Assembly: GCF_910592395.1 (NCBI RefSeq)
Contig: NC_088317.1
Span: forward strand, 7,626,001-7,690,000
Length of the DNA stretch: 64,000 nt
Direction of reading: 5' to 3'
DNA from: Lineus longissimus
Taxonomy: Eukaryota > Nemertea > Pilidiophora > Heteronemertea > Lineidae
In this document: in pieces, positions 1-10,725 of the stretch
Layout of the letters: each line of letters starts with the position of its first letter
Numbering within the stretch: position 1 is the first letter of the stretch
Notes under the pieces: generated by a model
Database searches by the model: none
What the model saw: only the letters and a program-made list of their open reading frames with translations
Told to the model about the DNA's origin: nothing
Made by a program: the position numbers and the translations under genes

Positions 1-327
1 TTCAACTTTGGATATTTTAGTTGCATTTCAGGGCAACTTCTATACTGCCATTTTGTATTGTCGCATTGCATTTTGGGTCATGTGTTCACAAATACACCTT
101 GCCTAAAGTTCTGTTTTACAACTGTTTCATCTAAGTTTTACCTGGGTCTAAAAAGTTCTTGTGCTGCCCTCTATGCTGTTTATGGTACTACAGGGTTTCA
201 AGAGTTCATGTCACATTCACACAGGCAATTTATCAAAATTGGCTTAAATTTCAAAGGGGTTTGATAATTTATCTATATCCCTCCCTCTGAGGTCTGAGTT
301 TGAGTTTTTTGAGTCAACACTGCAAAC
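1..327. other. No gene recognised
   Basis: AT-rich sequence upstream of the BEL-like gag remnant. A short open frame at 58-264 has no recognisable domain. It could be leader or LTR-derived sequence of the following retroelement, but no LTR boundary can be defined. Confidence 0.4.
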
Positions 328-1867
328 ATGGGTGATCCACCACCTTTGCAATCTCTACAAGAGAAACGCAGAATCTGTCGCGCGAAGTATACTCGGCAAG
401 AGAATGCTGTGATTAGATTTTACAGGGAAGCTGCTACATTGTTGGAAAGGGCAGATAATGTTTGGCAGTTTGAAACAGTAGTGAAAAAGACTGCTAACGC
501 AATGGAGGAGCTCAATGCCATCTACGATGAATTGAAGGATGAACACACCGAGGTGGACTTCATCCTGATTTTGGGAAGCTTACTGAAGAAGCCTTGAGAG
601 CCGAGACTGAGTCGGAAGAGAAGTACCGCACCCAGTACTATGACATCTCTGCCAAATTTCAACAACTGCAAGCAGACGCAGACAAGGAGAGGCGCACCCC
701 GTCAGAGAAGTCGAGTGATACCTTCACACTAGAACACCTTGCCGCTGCTATGAAGGAGACACTGCAATCCGTTCAAACTGGCATTTCGGCAGATCAGTTT
801 GAAAGGATATTGGGGACTCTTGCTCATAAAACGCGCTGTATCCAGATTCCAAAGTTCAAAGGGGACATCGAGCTATTTGATCAATGGAAGAAGCTGGTGG
901 AAACGGAATTGGAGAAACCAGGGTACAGTGAAGTTGAGAAAACGAACATCGCGATATCCTTAGTTGATGAAGAGGTTTCCAAACTCATCAGTGGACTAAA
1001 GGATCCAAGTTCAAATGACATCCTAGAGGTTTTGGAGAATCGGTATGGCGATGTGTTGTCGTAGATCCAGAAGGCAGTGAATGAGATTGCTGTTGTGCCT
1101 GCTGTCACTACTCCCTCAGCAAAGGATCTGGATTCCCTCTTCAACTCTCTCACTTCTAATTGGAATTACATCATGAAACGCACATCAGAAAACAACCGTG
1201 TCATCAGAGCAAGCTGGATATTTACAGCACTTGTACGCCCAAAACTTCCGAAGGGACTTCTAAAGAAATGGGATGCAGAGACAATCAGAGAGGAGAAGGC
1301 AATGTCGGGGACATCAGATCTACCAATCTGGTTCGACACACTTTTGGAGAAGCTGCAAGACACTATCAAGGTTGCAAGACGAACTGAGCCGAGTAAACAA
1401 GAAAAACCAGAGAAGGAGAATGAGAAAAAGAAATCTGTAACCAAGGATTACAGGAAGATGTCCAAGGAATCCAAGAAGTCGACGGCACATGCATTGCAGA
1501 TTTCTCAATAGACGCCTGCTAATCCAAAGAAGCACAGGAACCCTGTATTTTCTGTGGACTTCGACATTTTGCATCAAGTTGTCCGACAGTGAAATCGATG
1601 CCCGTGTCAGAATGAGTAGAGAAAGTGAAAGCTTCCAAGGCATGCTTCAACAGTTTGCGGACTACTCACTTTGTGGATGCCTGTCGGTCATCTAGTTGTA
1701 GAAATTGTTCAAAGAAGCACCACACACTTCTACATTTTGACAAGCCAGAAGCAAGCAACTCTGGGAGCAGCCAGCAGACATTGAGCCGAACAGGAGCCAG
1801 TAAAGAACGAGACGAGGAATGCTGTCGCCCATGGACGAGTTCTTTTTGACTCTGGGAGTAGGGCCAC
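328..1867 (+). pseudogene. BEL/Pao retrotransposon gag fragment, broken
   Basis: Remnant of a BEL/Pao gag-pol polyprotein in several frames. From about 820 to 1064 it reads like the DUF1759 gag core (pattern IPKFKGDIELFDQWK, then a segment ending ENRYGD). At 1530-1740 there is a Cys/His cluster of the BEL zinc-knuckle type, including CRNCSKKHHTLLHF. A protease-like start, LFDSGSRATV, follows at about 1835. The frame changes near 594, there is a TAG at 1062-1064 and another shift near 1510, so it cannot be translated as one protein. The match breaks off at about 1868, where a putative Gypsy LTR begins. The family is read from pattern; the exact clade is not determined. Confidence 0.7.
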
Positions 1868-2545
1868 TGTTACGAACTCCCCTGTGAATTCAAGTGGGTT
1901 GTTGGTTCTATGTAAGATGCGACACTTCTGTGTATGAAGAAACTGAACGAGACTGGTTGAAAATGTAAACAAATATAAGTTTAATACAAGATATATACAG
2001 GAATTCTATTCAAGAGTCACTTCAGAATGAGTTTCGGCGCGTGTCGACATTATTGCGTTTCGCGAAAGGGAGCAGACTTCGATACTAGCTAGATTTTGGC
2101 GCTTTGTTCAGAATATTGAAATACCTCAGCATACAGGCTAGACACGTCTCGTAGGCTTCAAGAATCATTCATGCACGTGCAGCTACATTCGGTTCCCTCG
2201 TGGACGTCTCGTGACACTCCCGAACCATTCTTTCTCGTACAGCATACTATTTCGTTTCAACCGTTGGCGGCACTCGGCCTGAGCACTCAGCTGGCTTTCT
2301 TGTACCCAGCCGAACTCCGGGGTCCGTCTCAACGTTGCGAGCTTTTTCGTTTGCTCTCAATCACCTTCTGCTTTCTCGGCGTCACTCTCAAGTCTTCCCT
2401 CCCTAAGCTCCATGCGCGCGCGGAATTTTTAGTTTAATAATACACCAAAGTTCATGTAACACAAAGTTCGCGTGATCTCTACGGCCGACCAAAGTCAATA
2501 TAGTGAATAGTCAATAGAGTTTGGATTAGAGTTTGGATTATAACA
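1868..2545 (-). repeat. Putative LTR of the adjacent Gypsy-type element
   Basis: The stretch begins TGTTAC at 1868 and ends ATAACA at 2545, giving TGTTA/TAACA ends as expected for an LTR. It lies just downstream of the minus-strand Gypsy pol (4776 to 2684), where the 3' LTR should be. It contains a TATA-like AT-rich tract near 1970-2000. No second LTR copy is seen in the window, so the boundary rests on the terminal pattern and position only. Confidence 0.4.
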
Positions 2546-2683
2546 CACCGGCTGCGGGGATAAAAAATATTCACATGATTTTTTAAAAAGCTCTTTATAA
2601 AGAGAATAATCCAAATGTCTCTCACATTGTTCACAACAAACGTATCCTCTACGTTACGAAAAGTTTTTAAGCATCACTATTAT

Positions 2684-4776
2684 TTACATCCTTGACAGAC
2701 TGTCCACATTCACATGATCTTTTCCTGATTTATGCACATTAGTCATTGAATATTCTTGCAGTCTGAGGGACCATCTCAGTAATTTCATGTTTTTGTCCTG
2801 GCAACTGTTTAACCACACCAGAGGATTGGCATCAACCTCTACAATTAATTGTCTACCATACAAAAAATGGTGAAAATGGTCAACGGCCCAGACAAGCCCG
2901 AGACACTCTTTCTCGATTGAAGAGTAGTTGTGCTCGCGATCTAACATTTTCCGACTTGCGTACACAACAGGGTGCTCGAGGCCCTCATTGTCTAACTGAT
3001 ATAGAATTGCGCCAATACCCCGGTCACTCGCGTCGACTTGAACATAGAAATCCCTGTCATAGTCTGGGGGTTTCAAGACGGGAGACTCTGACATTATTTC
3101 CTTGAGTCTCATGAATGCGCGCTCGCAAGTTTCGGTCCACCGGACGCGATTGGACTGGCCCTTCTTAGTCAAATCTGTGATCCAGTGCGGCGATTTCGGA
3201 ATAGTTTGGAATGAAACGTTTGTAGTAAGAAACTAATCCTATGAACGATCGGACTTGTTTCTTTGTTTCCGGTTGAGGAAAATTCTTAATCGAAAGAACC
3301 TTTGCCTCCATTGGTTGCAGCGAACCACTACCTACCACGAAACCTAAGTAGTCTAAGGCAGCATTGCCTACAACGCATTTGTTCGGTTTTAGCGTAAGTC
3401 GCGTGCGTCTGATTCGAGTGAATACTTCACGCAAATCTCTCATGTGGTCTTCGAGCGTTTCACTGAATATGATGATGTCATCGACGTAGGCCTCAGCATA
3501 ATCTAAGTCGCCAAGGAGTTCCTGCATGAGTCTCGTGTAGGTAGCGCCACTGGAATGAAGACCGAAAGGCATGACATTAAAGCAATATGTGCCAAATTCG
3601 CAAGCGAAGCAACTTTTGAGTTGGGAACTATCCGACAAAGGATTTTGCCAATATCCTTTTGTCGCGTCGAGCGTGGTCAAGTACTTTGAATTACCAACCT
3701 TTTCTATCAACTCGTCCACACGAGGAATAGGAAAGGGATTAGACACATCGTTGAGTTTTTTGTCCACAAAATCTGATATCGCCCGATTTTTTTGGGACAA
3801 CCACCAATGGCGCCACGTACGCACTGACACAATGCTGAATGATACCCATTTCGAGCAATTCAGTGATATGCACTTTTACCTTGCGTTTTAAGGATTTTGG
3901 TTATCGATACCCGCGCTGCCGAACAGGTCTGTCATCAAACGTTTTGAAGTCGTGCTGAATCAATTGTGTTCGACCGGGTTTGTCAGAGAAGATATCTGAA
4001 AATTCCTTTAACAATGCCTTGATTCGACGTTGCTGATCAGGATCAAGAGAGGAAGAGATTTTAACATTACGCCAAGTTTGAGTTTCACCATCCCCACCGG
4101 GTGTCACCTGCGGAATTTCACCAGAATCTTCTTTACTGAAAAAGGCGACATTTTCCCTAGACTTCCACTGTTTGAGTAAGTTGACATGATACACCCTCAG
4201 CTTCTTGCGAGAAGTACCGACATTGATTTCGTAATCAACGTCACTCACTTTCCTGGTTACTTTAAACGGCCCTTGCCATTTTACAGTGAGTTTGTTGGTA
4301 GTAGTTGGAAGCAACAACAAAACCTCAGACCGAACCTTCAACTCTCTGTCACGAGCGTGAGCATCATACCACGTTTTCATCTTATCTTGTGTTTTCTCAA
4401 GATTTTCCCGAATCAACTCGGTCATTTCCTGAAGTCTTTGCCTCATATCTAGAAGATATTCAACAACATTTTGATCACCAGAAGCTTCATCAGTCGACGA
4501 TTCCTTCAAAAGTACTAATGGCCCACGAACCTGGTGCCCGTACAACAACTCGAATGGACTAAAACCTAAACTGGCCTCAGGAACCTCACGGTATGCAAAC
4601 AACAAATAAGGCAACATTTTATTCCATTCTTTAGGATTATCACCGGCAAACTTCTGAAGCATTGGCTTGAGGCAACCATGAAATCTTTCCACAAGACCGT
4701 TACTCTGTTGATGGTACGGAGAACATGTAATTTTCTTGATATGCAACTTGATATGCAACTGAATATTAAATGCCAC
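2684..4776 (-). pseudogene. Ty3/Gypsy-type pol with integrase before reverse transcriptase
   Basis: Read on minus, 4776-3901 is the C-terminal half of an integrase: the catalytic-Glu region NGLVERFHGCLK, then a GPF motif (KWQGPFKV) and YHVNLLKQW. The same frame then runs into the start of a Gypsy reverse transcriptase (EFSDIFSDKPGRT). RT continues at 3830-3165 with the active site YVDDIIIFS. RNase H follows at 3172-2684 (QVDASDRGIGAILYQ, IEKECL, HVNVDSLSRM). There are frameshifts near 3830-3900 and 3165-3172, and the N-terminus of integrase is missing. The IN-RT-RH order is that of Gmr1-like Gypsy elements rather than the usual RT-RH-IN. Confidence 0.8.
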
Positions 4777-5599
4777 TTGTTAAAAACAGCTGTTCCAACC
4801 TTGTCAATTGCATTTAATGCCCGAGGCTGCTGAGGTCGGTTGTTATACATAATGTGTAGGCCCTATTGGGGCCTGTGATACCGCATAGTGTCTTCTTGTG
4901 TTCCAGCCATAGCAAGGTGACAGCGACACAGGTCAGTGTCAGTGACAGCCACTGTCAATGACAGATTATTGTCATCTGACATCTAGGCCTATCTAACGTT
5001 GCACGGCATTATATCGTCACGTCAAGATGATTGTGCATAATACCGTCACTTTTCAATAGTAGTTCAGCGTCATGACATAACTGGCGATACAACACTGACG
5101 AGGCGAAACAATATTGTGCAACATTAGTCTGTTCAAAATCATACATGTTATGCATCTGCAACCGTCTATCAATGTCTTCTTTGCTATATCGGCAGGTCTG
5201 CCATGAAAATTGATTAACCACAAATTCTAATCACTTTCGTCCGAATGATCACTCTCATTATGATCTAGTGATATTAATGGCTCGAACATGAACGGCTCAA
5301 CGTTTAAATATCCTTCTGTATCGACCAAAACATCCTCAAATTCACTGCTCTCACTCTCTGAACTGTATGCGGAAGCCAGCTTGCTTTGTTCTGACTGACC
5401 TGATCTACGTCATCAAAAAAATCCCTAGCGGCCACATGTGGAACTAATCTAAAGTTGTGTGTGGTGGGAAATTCAAATAGTTTAAAATTGAAAATTGAAA
5501 TAACTAAATAATGACTTTATTATTAGAATTTGTTTAATGTCTGGGATCTTGTTTTGTTAACCCTCAACATATTTCATGAGTATCAAGCATGTTTTCAAA
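4777..5599. other. No gene recognised between Gypsy and Polinton A
   Basis: Non-coding looking sequence. A GTCAGTG/GTGACAG-rich stretch lies at 4915-4980. A 70-codon minus frame at 5009-5221 has no recognisable motif. Confidence 0.4.
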
Positions 5600-6170
5600 C
5601 CTTGATATATGGCCTTTAAACTCAGGCCGCTTCCTTCGAAGTATCGTTCCTCAATCGCGGCCTTTATGTAGTTCAATTGACTGGTTATGGCATAAATTGT
5701 CTGGTTTCTTGAAATTATGCTTTCCATTGGAGATTGAATAGGATAGATAACTTTTCGCCAGACCTGTCAAATTCAGCTTTAACTGAAATACTTATTTTAT
5801 GATGGTAATCAGTTAGCTTGAAGAGAATTTCTTCCAGTTTACCTCTGTACTCGAAAACGTGTTTTGCCGGTTTGCTAATTTTCAGACGAATGGTAACAAC
5901 TGGTTTACCAAATTCTTTTACCTCTTCGATATCCTTCACATTCTTTATGCTCTCCAATTCCTTAGCCTCGAATTCAAGTTTCTTGGTATCTTGTAGTAGA
6001 ATAGGGTTAGGTAAACGCAGTGAACGAGAACTCGAGTCTGACTGGCTTGTTAACTCCATTCTTTGATGACCTTTGGTTTTCCTATGTGCTGAAAGATTGC
6101 TGTAGGATATCTCCTTGTTACATGTTGAACAATGTATTTTCTCATTTTTATCAACAATTTCTATTTAGGA
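5600..6170 (-). pseudogene. Polinton A DNA polymerase B, N-terminal fragment
   Basis: This matches the first ~200 codons of the intact Polinton B polymerase: a C2H2-type finger (HCSTCNKEISYSN...HRKTKGH) at about 6075-6140, then the EFGKPVVTIRLKI and LTDYHHKISISV segments. After FDRSGEKL the frame shifts, and homology resumes (ESIISRNQTIYAI, EERYFEGSGLSL) down to about 5600, where it stops. The start codon is altered (ATT where B has ATG). Exonuclease and polymerase domains are absent. It lies on the same strand as its right-hand neighbours, unlike in Polinton B, so A has been rearranged. It lacks the two hairpin repeat units that B carries after FDRP. Confidence 0.8.
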
Positions 6171-6182
6171 TAACAAAAATTA

Positions 6183-6380
6183 TTAAATTACACTTTCAAC
6201 ATACATCGGGGATGCTGATGGCAATAATGCTGACCCTGGTAATGGTGACACTAGTAAATCAGGTGTTGGTGGTGGTGCCAATAATGGTTGAGGATAATAG
6301 TAGTGGTAATGGACAGAGTCCGGAGAGCGGTGCTCGAAATGGTGATTAATCATTGGTGGCACCATCATTGGTGACACCAT
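6183..6380 (-). CDS. Small Pro/His/Tyr-rich Polinton A protein
   Basis: A 65-residue frame rich in Met, Pro, His and Tyr (VHYHYYYPQPLLAPPPTP). Its ATG overlaps by one base the TAA that would end the neighbouring upstream gene (TAATG at 6378-6382), once that gene's frameshifts are allowed for. Polinton B has a similar His/Tyr/Pro-rich segment at about 45538-45640 (YHYHYYHYFG). No function is recognised. A hairpin repeat unit lies inside it at 6311-6336. Confidence 0.45.
   Translation of the reverse strand: MVSPMMVPPMINHHFEHRSPDSVHYHYYYPQPLLAPPPTPDLLVSPLPGSALLPSASPMYVESVI
6311..6336. repeat. Double-hairpin repeat unit (GGT loop variant)
   Basis: GGAC-AGA-GTCC followed by GGA and GAGC-GGT-GCTC. 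Both stems match the B-type units while both loops differ. Polinton B has an expanded cluster at the matching place (45637-45755). Confidence 0.7.
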
Positions 6381-7057
6381 TACTGTGACTTCAGTTTCTC
6401 TATCATCTCTGTTTGTGCCAGTTTTTTCCTTCTTCTAAAAAAGTCTTCTTTAAAGATTCCACATCAACAGCTGAACTTGCCTCCCTCTGTTTTTTTTCTG
6501 ATGGCATTTTTCATGGAAATGTATTTTTCCTTTTCTTTGAGAATCAAGGTAAACTCATCTGTTGAAATGTGTGAATCACTCATGGCCTTACTTACCAGAT
6601 CATTGATGGAGTCAAGTTTTGAAATTGCCAACATTCCAATCTTCTCATGTTTTTCAATTTTCTTCAGGATATCTTTTTTCTTCCAACTTAGGGCTGAGGA
6701 GATAATGGCGCTCCCAATGGTCACTCCACCAAGTGCAAACCCTATCGGTGCTGTGATGACACTAGCTAATGCAGACACACCATCTGAGCCAGCCGCAACG
6801 CTTACAAAATTAAGACTATGACTAATGCCAGTAATTACGCTAAATGCTTTTTTGTACTTTGAAAATATCTTTCTTCTAAATTCAATCTCGCTTTCTAAGA
6901 AACTCTTAACATCACATATTTGTTGTAATCTAAAAGTCTGAGGGTTACTTTCTGTGTGCTTTTCAGACCTTTCATAGCTTAAATGACTTTCAGAGTTTAA
7001 TTGAATTTCAGAGTTTAAATTACTTAAATTTGGATAAACCTTGTTGTCTCCGTCCAT
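6380..7057 (-). pseudogene. Polinton A conserved protein with hydrophobic core (frameshifted)
   Basis: Counterpart of the intact B gene at 45770-46429. It starts MDGDNKVYPNLSN, has a charged helix (ESEIEFRRKIFSKYKKAF), then a long Gly/Ala-rich hydrophobic stretch (VITAPIGFALGGVTIGSA) and a Lys/Glu-rich C-terminal helix. Indels in A runs near 6480 and 6430 break the C-terminal ~35 codons relative to B. TTAAATG surrounds the start. The hydrophobic middle suggests a membrane-associated virion component, but the family is not recognised. It sits between the small His/Tyr-rich gene and the MNRTWGY gene, as in B. Confidence 0.65.
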
Positions 7058-7061
7058 TTAA

Positions 7062-7403
7062 TTAGTGGGAATAACTAGAATCAGTTGTTCTGACATTTCT
7101 AGTGTTTAGTGTTGATCTTGCAGACACTACAGGTTTTTGGATTACAGTAATTTTTTGGAGTACAGCAGGTTTTTCGACCACAACAGGTTTTAAAGGTTTT
7201 TCTGTCTCATCAGGTTTTTCGACCACAACAGGTTTTAAAGGTTTTTTTGTCTCAGCAGGTTTTTCTGGCTCAGCAGGTTTTAAAGGGGTTTCGGGCTCAG
7301 GCTCCAACTTTGACTCTTCTTCTGCCTCTAATTCTCTATGAAATCGTCCTAATCTTTCTTTCCAATTACGTGGTCGTTTTGTGTAACCCCAAGTTCTATT
7401 CAT
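7062..7403 (-). CDS. Small basic/proline-rich Polinton protein (MNRTWGY family)
   Basis: 113 residues. The N-terminus MNRTWGYTKRPRNWKERL is shared by all three Polintons here (B 46434-46685, C 26968-27083). It is followed by an acidic, Pro-rich low-complexity tail with ~16-residue repeats (KPVVVEKPxETEKPL). The start context is ATAAATG. The stop lies 5 bp from the next gene. Conservation of the basic N-terminus against a fast-changing tail suggests a small structural or nucleic-acid-associated protein; function is unknown. Confidence 0.6.
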   Translation of the reverse strand: MNRTWGYTKRPRNWKERLGRFHRELEAEEESKLEPEPETPLKPAEPEKPAETKKPLKPVVVEKPDETEKPLKPVVVEKPAVLQKITVIQKPVVSARSTLNTRNVRTTDSSYSH

Positions 7404-7786
7404 TTATTCAGATTAAAAATCTAATGTACACATAAATTAACATTTACTGTAATTTACACATAAATTAATTAAGTAAAAACTTATCGTTAAACTGTGGGTG
7501 ACCTCCAAAATACTTGTTTGTTATCATTTTCCACTCTTTTATCACGTTTTGGTCTCGATAGTCAAACCAGTTTTCATTATGCTTATTGACCATAAAGTTA
7601 ATTGAGCGGCCCAATTGCTCTTTGAAAATACTCCAGTCGACTGTGGAACTCTTCTGCCTGTTTTATGTTTTAGACATTGGCCGAATGTTAAACCAAGAGT
7701 AACACAGTTCTGGATGATCTTTGAATTCCTTGATTGGTAAAGCATGATCCAACTCCTCTTCAATTATTCGAACAATGTTCTCGGGA

Positions 7787-7857
7787 CTTTGTCCTATTCG
7801 AACAATGTTCTCGGGACTTTGTCCTATTCGAACTCTGTTCTCGGGACTTTGTCCTAT
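7787..7857. repeat. Three tandem 30-bp double-hairpin units in the HNH gene
   Basis: Exact 30-bp period, with GGAC-TTT-GTCC and GAAC-AAT/TCT-GTTC stems. On the coding strand it encodes a 10-residue repeat (IGQSPENIVR). The matching B site (47136-47166) has a single unit. Confidence 0.9.
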
Positions 7858-8280
7858 TTGATTAATAGATCTTTGGTAGTTTAACCAATCCCTGAAGAAC
7901 TCATTGGAACAACCTAGATTAAATGATGATGATGATGATTTCAAATCTGAGTAACCAGTTAACTCTACTTTAGAAATATGGCCTTTAGAAATACGGTTAG
8001 ATCAACTCTGACTTTATGACTGTCTCTATTACCATTTTTATCAAGATAACCTTTGTAGTATGAATTAAAACAAGCTCTACATTCACGTCTTTTTCCTTCT
8101 TTACCGAATTCACCATCACTTAGTAATTTCACTTCTCCACATTTACCACATTTCTTGGTTAACGTGGAACCACATGCTTTACAGTAGTCCAGTAAATTGC
8201 CTCTTCTGTTCTTTTCAAATTCACTTTCAGGTTTTGTTGCATTGCACTTAACACATTTAAATGTAGGTCCTGAAACTACT

Positions 8281-8402
8281 GGTTGATACCGATTAACAGG
8301 ATACTGATAAACAGGATACCGATTAACAGGATACTGATAAACAGGATACCGATTAACAGGATACTGATAAACAGGATACCGATTAACAGGATACTGATAA
8401 AC
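8281..8402. repeat. Coding minisatellite, 30-bp unit x4
   Basis: About four tandem copies of a 30-bp unit alternating ACAGGATACCG and ACAGGATACTG. On minus it encodes YQYPVNRYPV repeats near the N-terminus of the A HNH gene. It is unrelated in sequence to the hairpin units. Confidence 0.9.
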
Positions 8403-8488
8403 ATTGACAGTACCATTGTTAATGTTAAATATCTGTCCTTCCATTTGACTCTCCATTTAAAGGATAAAATCTTTTCAAATTATGATTT

Positions 8489-9621
8489 TTAGGCTTTTAG
8501 ACTTTTTATGTCTGAAATTGGTAACCATTCATTGAATTTATCACTGTAACCTTTCCACTTCACTAATCCGTAGTTTTTACCTTTAGTGGTCTTGTACCTC
8601 ATTATCTTCTCGATCTTGTATTCTATTTGGCCAGGATTAGGAACATAACTTAATTCCTCCTCATAGAAATATCCTTGAATTTCTTCCTTTTGGTAATCTT
8701 CAAGTTTGTAGACGATAGGATGAGTGAAGATGATCTGTTTTATTTGAAAGACTTCTTCAGTGAAATTGGGCAAGTAGCCTTTGTCGAAAATAGTCTTGTA
8801 CTTTGAAATTCTGACACTGTCGCCAACCTTGTTCTTTGGATCTCCAAATGTTTCTTTGAGGTGAAGACCGTAAAGGTTGTACCAGACAGTTCCTTCATTC
8901 TCCCTCTTTCTGGCGTCAATTGGTTTCATCCCTATTGATGAGTGAAATGAGTTGTTGTAGCCGCTCACCAATTCATCTGAGACATCTACCCATTTGTCAG
9001 TTTCCTTTGCGGTGAAGTACTTCCACATTTTTTCCTTTAAAGTTCTGTTGAATCTTTCCACAACTGCTGCCTTCTTACTTGAAAATGTAGAGAACCACTC
9101 TATGTTGTTTTCTCTCAAGAGTTTTTGAAGTGTTGGTTGTAGAACTCATTGCCTTCGTCAAATTGGATTTTCGTTGGTTTAGCTTCCTCAAAGATCACTT
9201 TAAATGCATCTCTGATTTCTTCTCCTCTCTTGCTCTTAACGGCCATAGCCCAAGCATATCGACTGAATAAGTCAATTACTGTCAAAATGAATATGTTGCC
9301 TTTATTCTGTTTCTCAAATTTTTGCATGTCCACAAGATCTGCTTGCCATTGTTAATCGATGTAAGATACCATTGTCTTTCGGAACGTAAATTTCTTAATG
9401 GCCGGTTTGTGTAGTTGGTGAGTTGGTAGTGTGTCTAGAAATTCTTTTACTACCTTGTACTTGATCAATTTGTTACTAGGTTTACCAGTAACACTATCTT
9501 CCCTTACTTGTTTCCATATCTTACTTAATGAACTGTAAGCCACAGGACTTTCAGGATTGAAGTACAAATCTCACAGATACTGTTCGATGCTGCCTGGGTC
9601 TTTTAGTTCTGTTTTACTCAT
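8489..9621 (-). pseudogene. INT: Polinton A integrase with chromodomain, inactivated
   Basis: Homologous throughout to the intact B integrase. It keeps the rve core (TVIDLFSRYAWAMAVKSK, IQFDEGNEFYN, VVERFNRTLKEKMW) and a C-terminal chromodomain (YGLVKWKGYSDKFNEWLP). Lesions: a TGA near 9573 where B has an arginine codon, a TAA near 9354 (glutamine in B), and a frameshift near 9116. The start lies at 9621, within the palindrome shared with the divergent ATPase gene. Confidence 0.85.
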
Positions 9622-9628
9622 TTAAATG
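9619..9628. promoter_or_regulatory. Shared divergent start palindrome CATTTAAATG
   Basis: One 10-bp palindrome supplies both start codons: the integrase ATG on minus (9619-9621) and the ATPase ATG on plus (9626-9628). The same arrangement occurs in Polinton B at 49020-49029. It places a TAAATG motif at each start. Confidence 0.5.
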
Positions 9629-10237
9629 AAGGCAAAATACATACTAGTTTTCGGTCCACACAACATGTTAATTTCAGGAGTCACCAATTGCGGTAAGACC
9701 CATTTTGCTCTTGACCTCGTAGAGAAGGAATATCGTCATAAGTTCCACATAGTCATTTTCTGTCCCACTTACTTCAGAAACAAGAGGTACAATAGGAGAT
9801 GGATTTACGAAGACAAGAATGTTTTCATTGTCAATCAAATTGCTGTAGCCAATAATTTAGACCCTGTGCTTCAATTTGCCACAATGGCCTTCGAAGGATC
9901 ACAGACATTATTCATCATTGACGACTGTGCTAATTTGAGAGACACAAAGAAGAAGGTGTCTGAGTTATGTAATCTTGCCTTTTCCGGTAGACACTACAAT
10001 CTGACTGTTTGGTTACTCGTTCAGAAGTACAACTCTGTTGTTAAGGACTTCAGAGAGAACATAAGGGTTTTAGTCCTGTTTTTCAACAAGGATGAATCGG
10101 CAATGAAAGATGCCTTAGAAGAAAATAGTGTTATCCCTAAAGACCAGAGGCAAAAATACATAGATGCCCTTAAAAAGACGAAAGGATCTAAATTAATCAT
10201 AAGACAAGAACACCTGTATGGTTTTATTCACGTTTAG
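9626..10237 (+). CDS. ATP: Polinton A genome-packaging ATPase (FtsK/HerA type)
   Basis: 203 residues, intact. Walker A is GVTNCGKTHFA near residue 20; Walker B is TLFIIDDCANL near residue 95. Then comes a conserved segment (LCNLAFSGRHYNL, VWLLVQKYNSVVKDFREN) and a C-terminal DESAMKDALEENSVIP. This is the compact A32-like ATPase typical of Polintons, virophages and related viruses, which pumps DNA into capsids. It is the only clear A gene on + and diverges from INT. It differs from the B copy by many substitutions, so A and B are not recent duplicates. Confidence 0.9.
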   Translation: MKAKYILVFGPHNMLISGVTNCGKTHFALDLVEKEYRHKFHIVIFCPTYFRNKRYNRRWIYEDKNVFIVNQIAVANNLDPVLQFATMAFEGSQTLFIIDDCANLRDTKKKVSELCNLAFSGRHYNLTVWLLVQKYNSVVKDFRENIRVLVLFFNKDESAMKDALEENSVIPKDQRQKYIDALKKTKGSKLIIRQEHLYGFIHV

Positions 10238-10249
10238 TCTTTCTTCTTC

Positions 10250-10688
10250 CTTAGTCTTTCTTCTTCCTTCCAACGAAATAGTAAATCCCAAAACCCAAGA
10301 CGCTCAATCCTTAAATGATCCAAAGGTATTCATAATTCTTCATTTCATCGCTGGGCTTGTAGTAGTCGCTCAATTGCGGTTGTCTAGGAATGGTAATTCC
10401 ATTATGTGGGTTTAAACTGTTGTACAATGAAAGTGAGGCGTTGGCATTTTTTAAGTCAATTGCCGCTTCATGTTCTCTCTTTAATTCAAGGTTAACGAAG
10501 TCAATGGTACTTTTCCTATGCTCATCCCATTCTGTGGATGCTCTTTGCAATTGCTCTTGAGCTAAATTATGTCTCTTTATTTCAGTCTCATAGCCATTCT
10601 TGTCTAGTGCTTTAAAAAGGTATCCAGAACCGGTGAAGGCTAAACCATTCACCAGCGCAGAACCAACCATAATAGCTATGCCTGCCAT
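10250..10688 (-). pseudogene. Polinton A small virion-type membrane protein (MAG family)
   Basis: It starts at the Met of MAGIAIMVGSALVNGLAFTG, the position conserved in B. An N-terminal Gly/Ala-rich hydrophobic segment is followed by a charged helix (RHNLAQEQLQRASTEWDEHRK) and a C-terminal hydrophobic segment after EYLWII. A TAA at about 10311 replaces a leucine codon; without it the frame would run to 10250. It lies between ATPase and penton genes, as in B. Possibly a minor virion or assembly protein; the family is not named. Confidence 0.6.
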
Positions 10689-10725
10689 TAAGTTTAGTGT
10701 GATTTTAGCCAAAATGAGTAAAAAA

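Larger units (their letters stand above)
7465..8456 (-). pseudogene. Polinton A HNH-type endonuclease, broken
   Basis: Start MESQMEGQIFNINNG in TTTAAATG context. It contains a YQYPVNRYPV repeat tract, then paired CxxC motifs (CVKCNATKPE, CKACG, KCGKCGE, CRACFNSYYKG) like zinc ribbons, then an HNH-like core: LDHALPIKEF with a downstream WFNIRP. In the B copy the core reads DHVLP...N.RP...EN..KSAK. Frameshifts near 7960 and 7680 split it into three frames. Three tandem hairpin units lie just before the HNH core (B has one). HNH assignment rests on the DH...N...N..K pattern. Confidence 0.65.
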
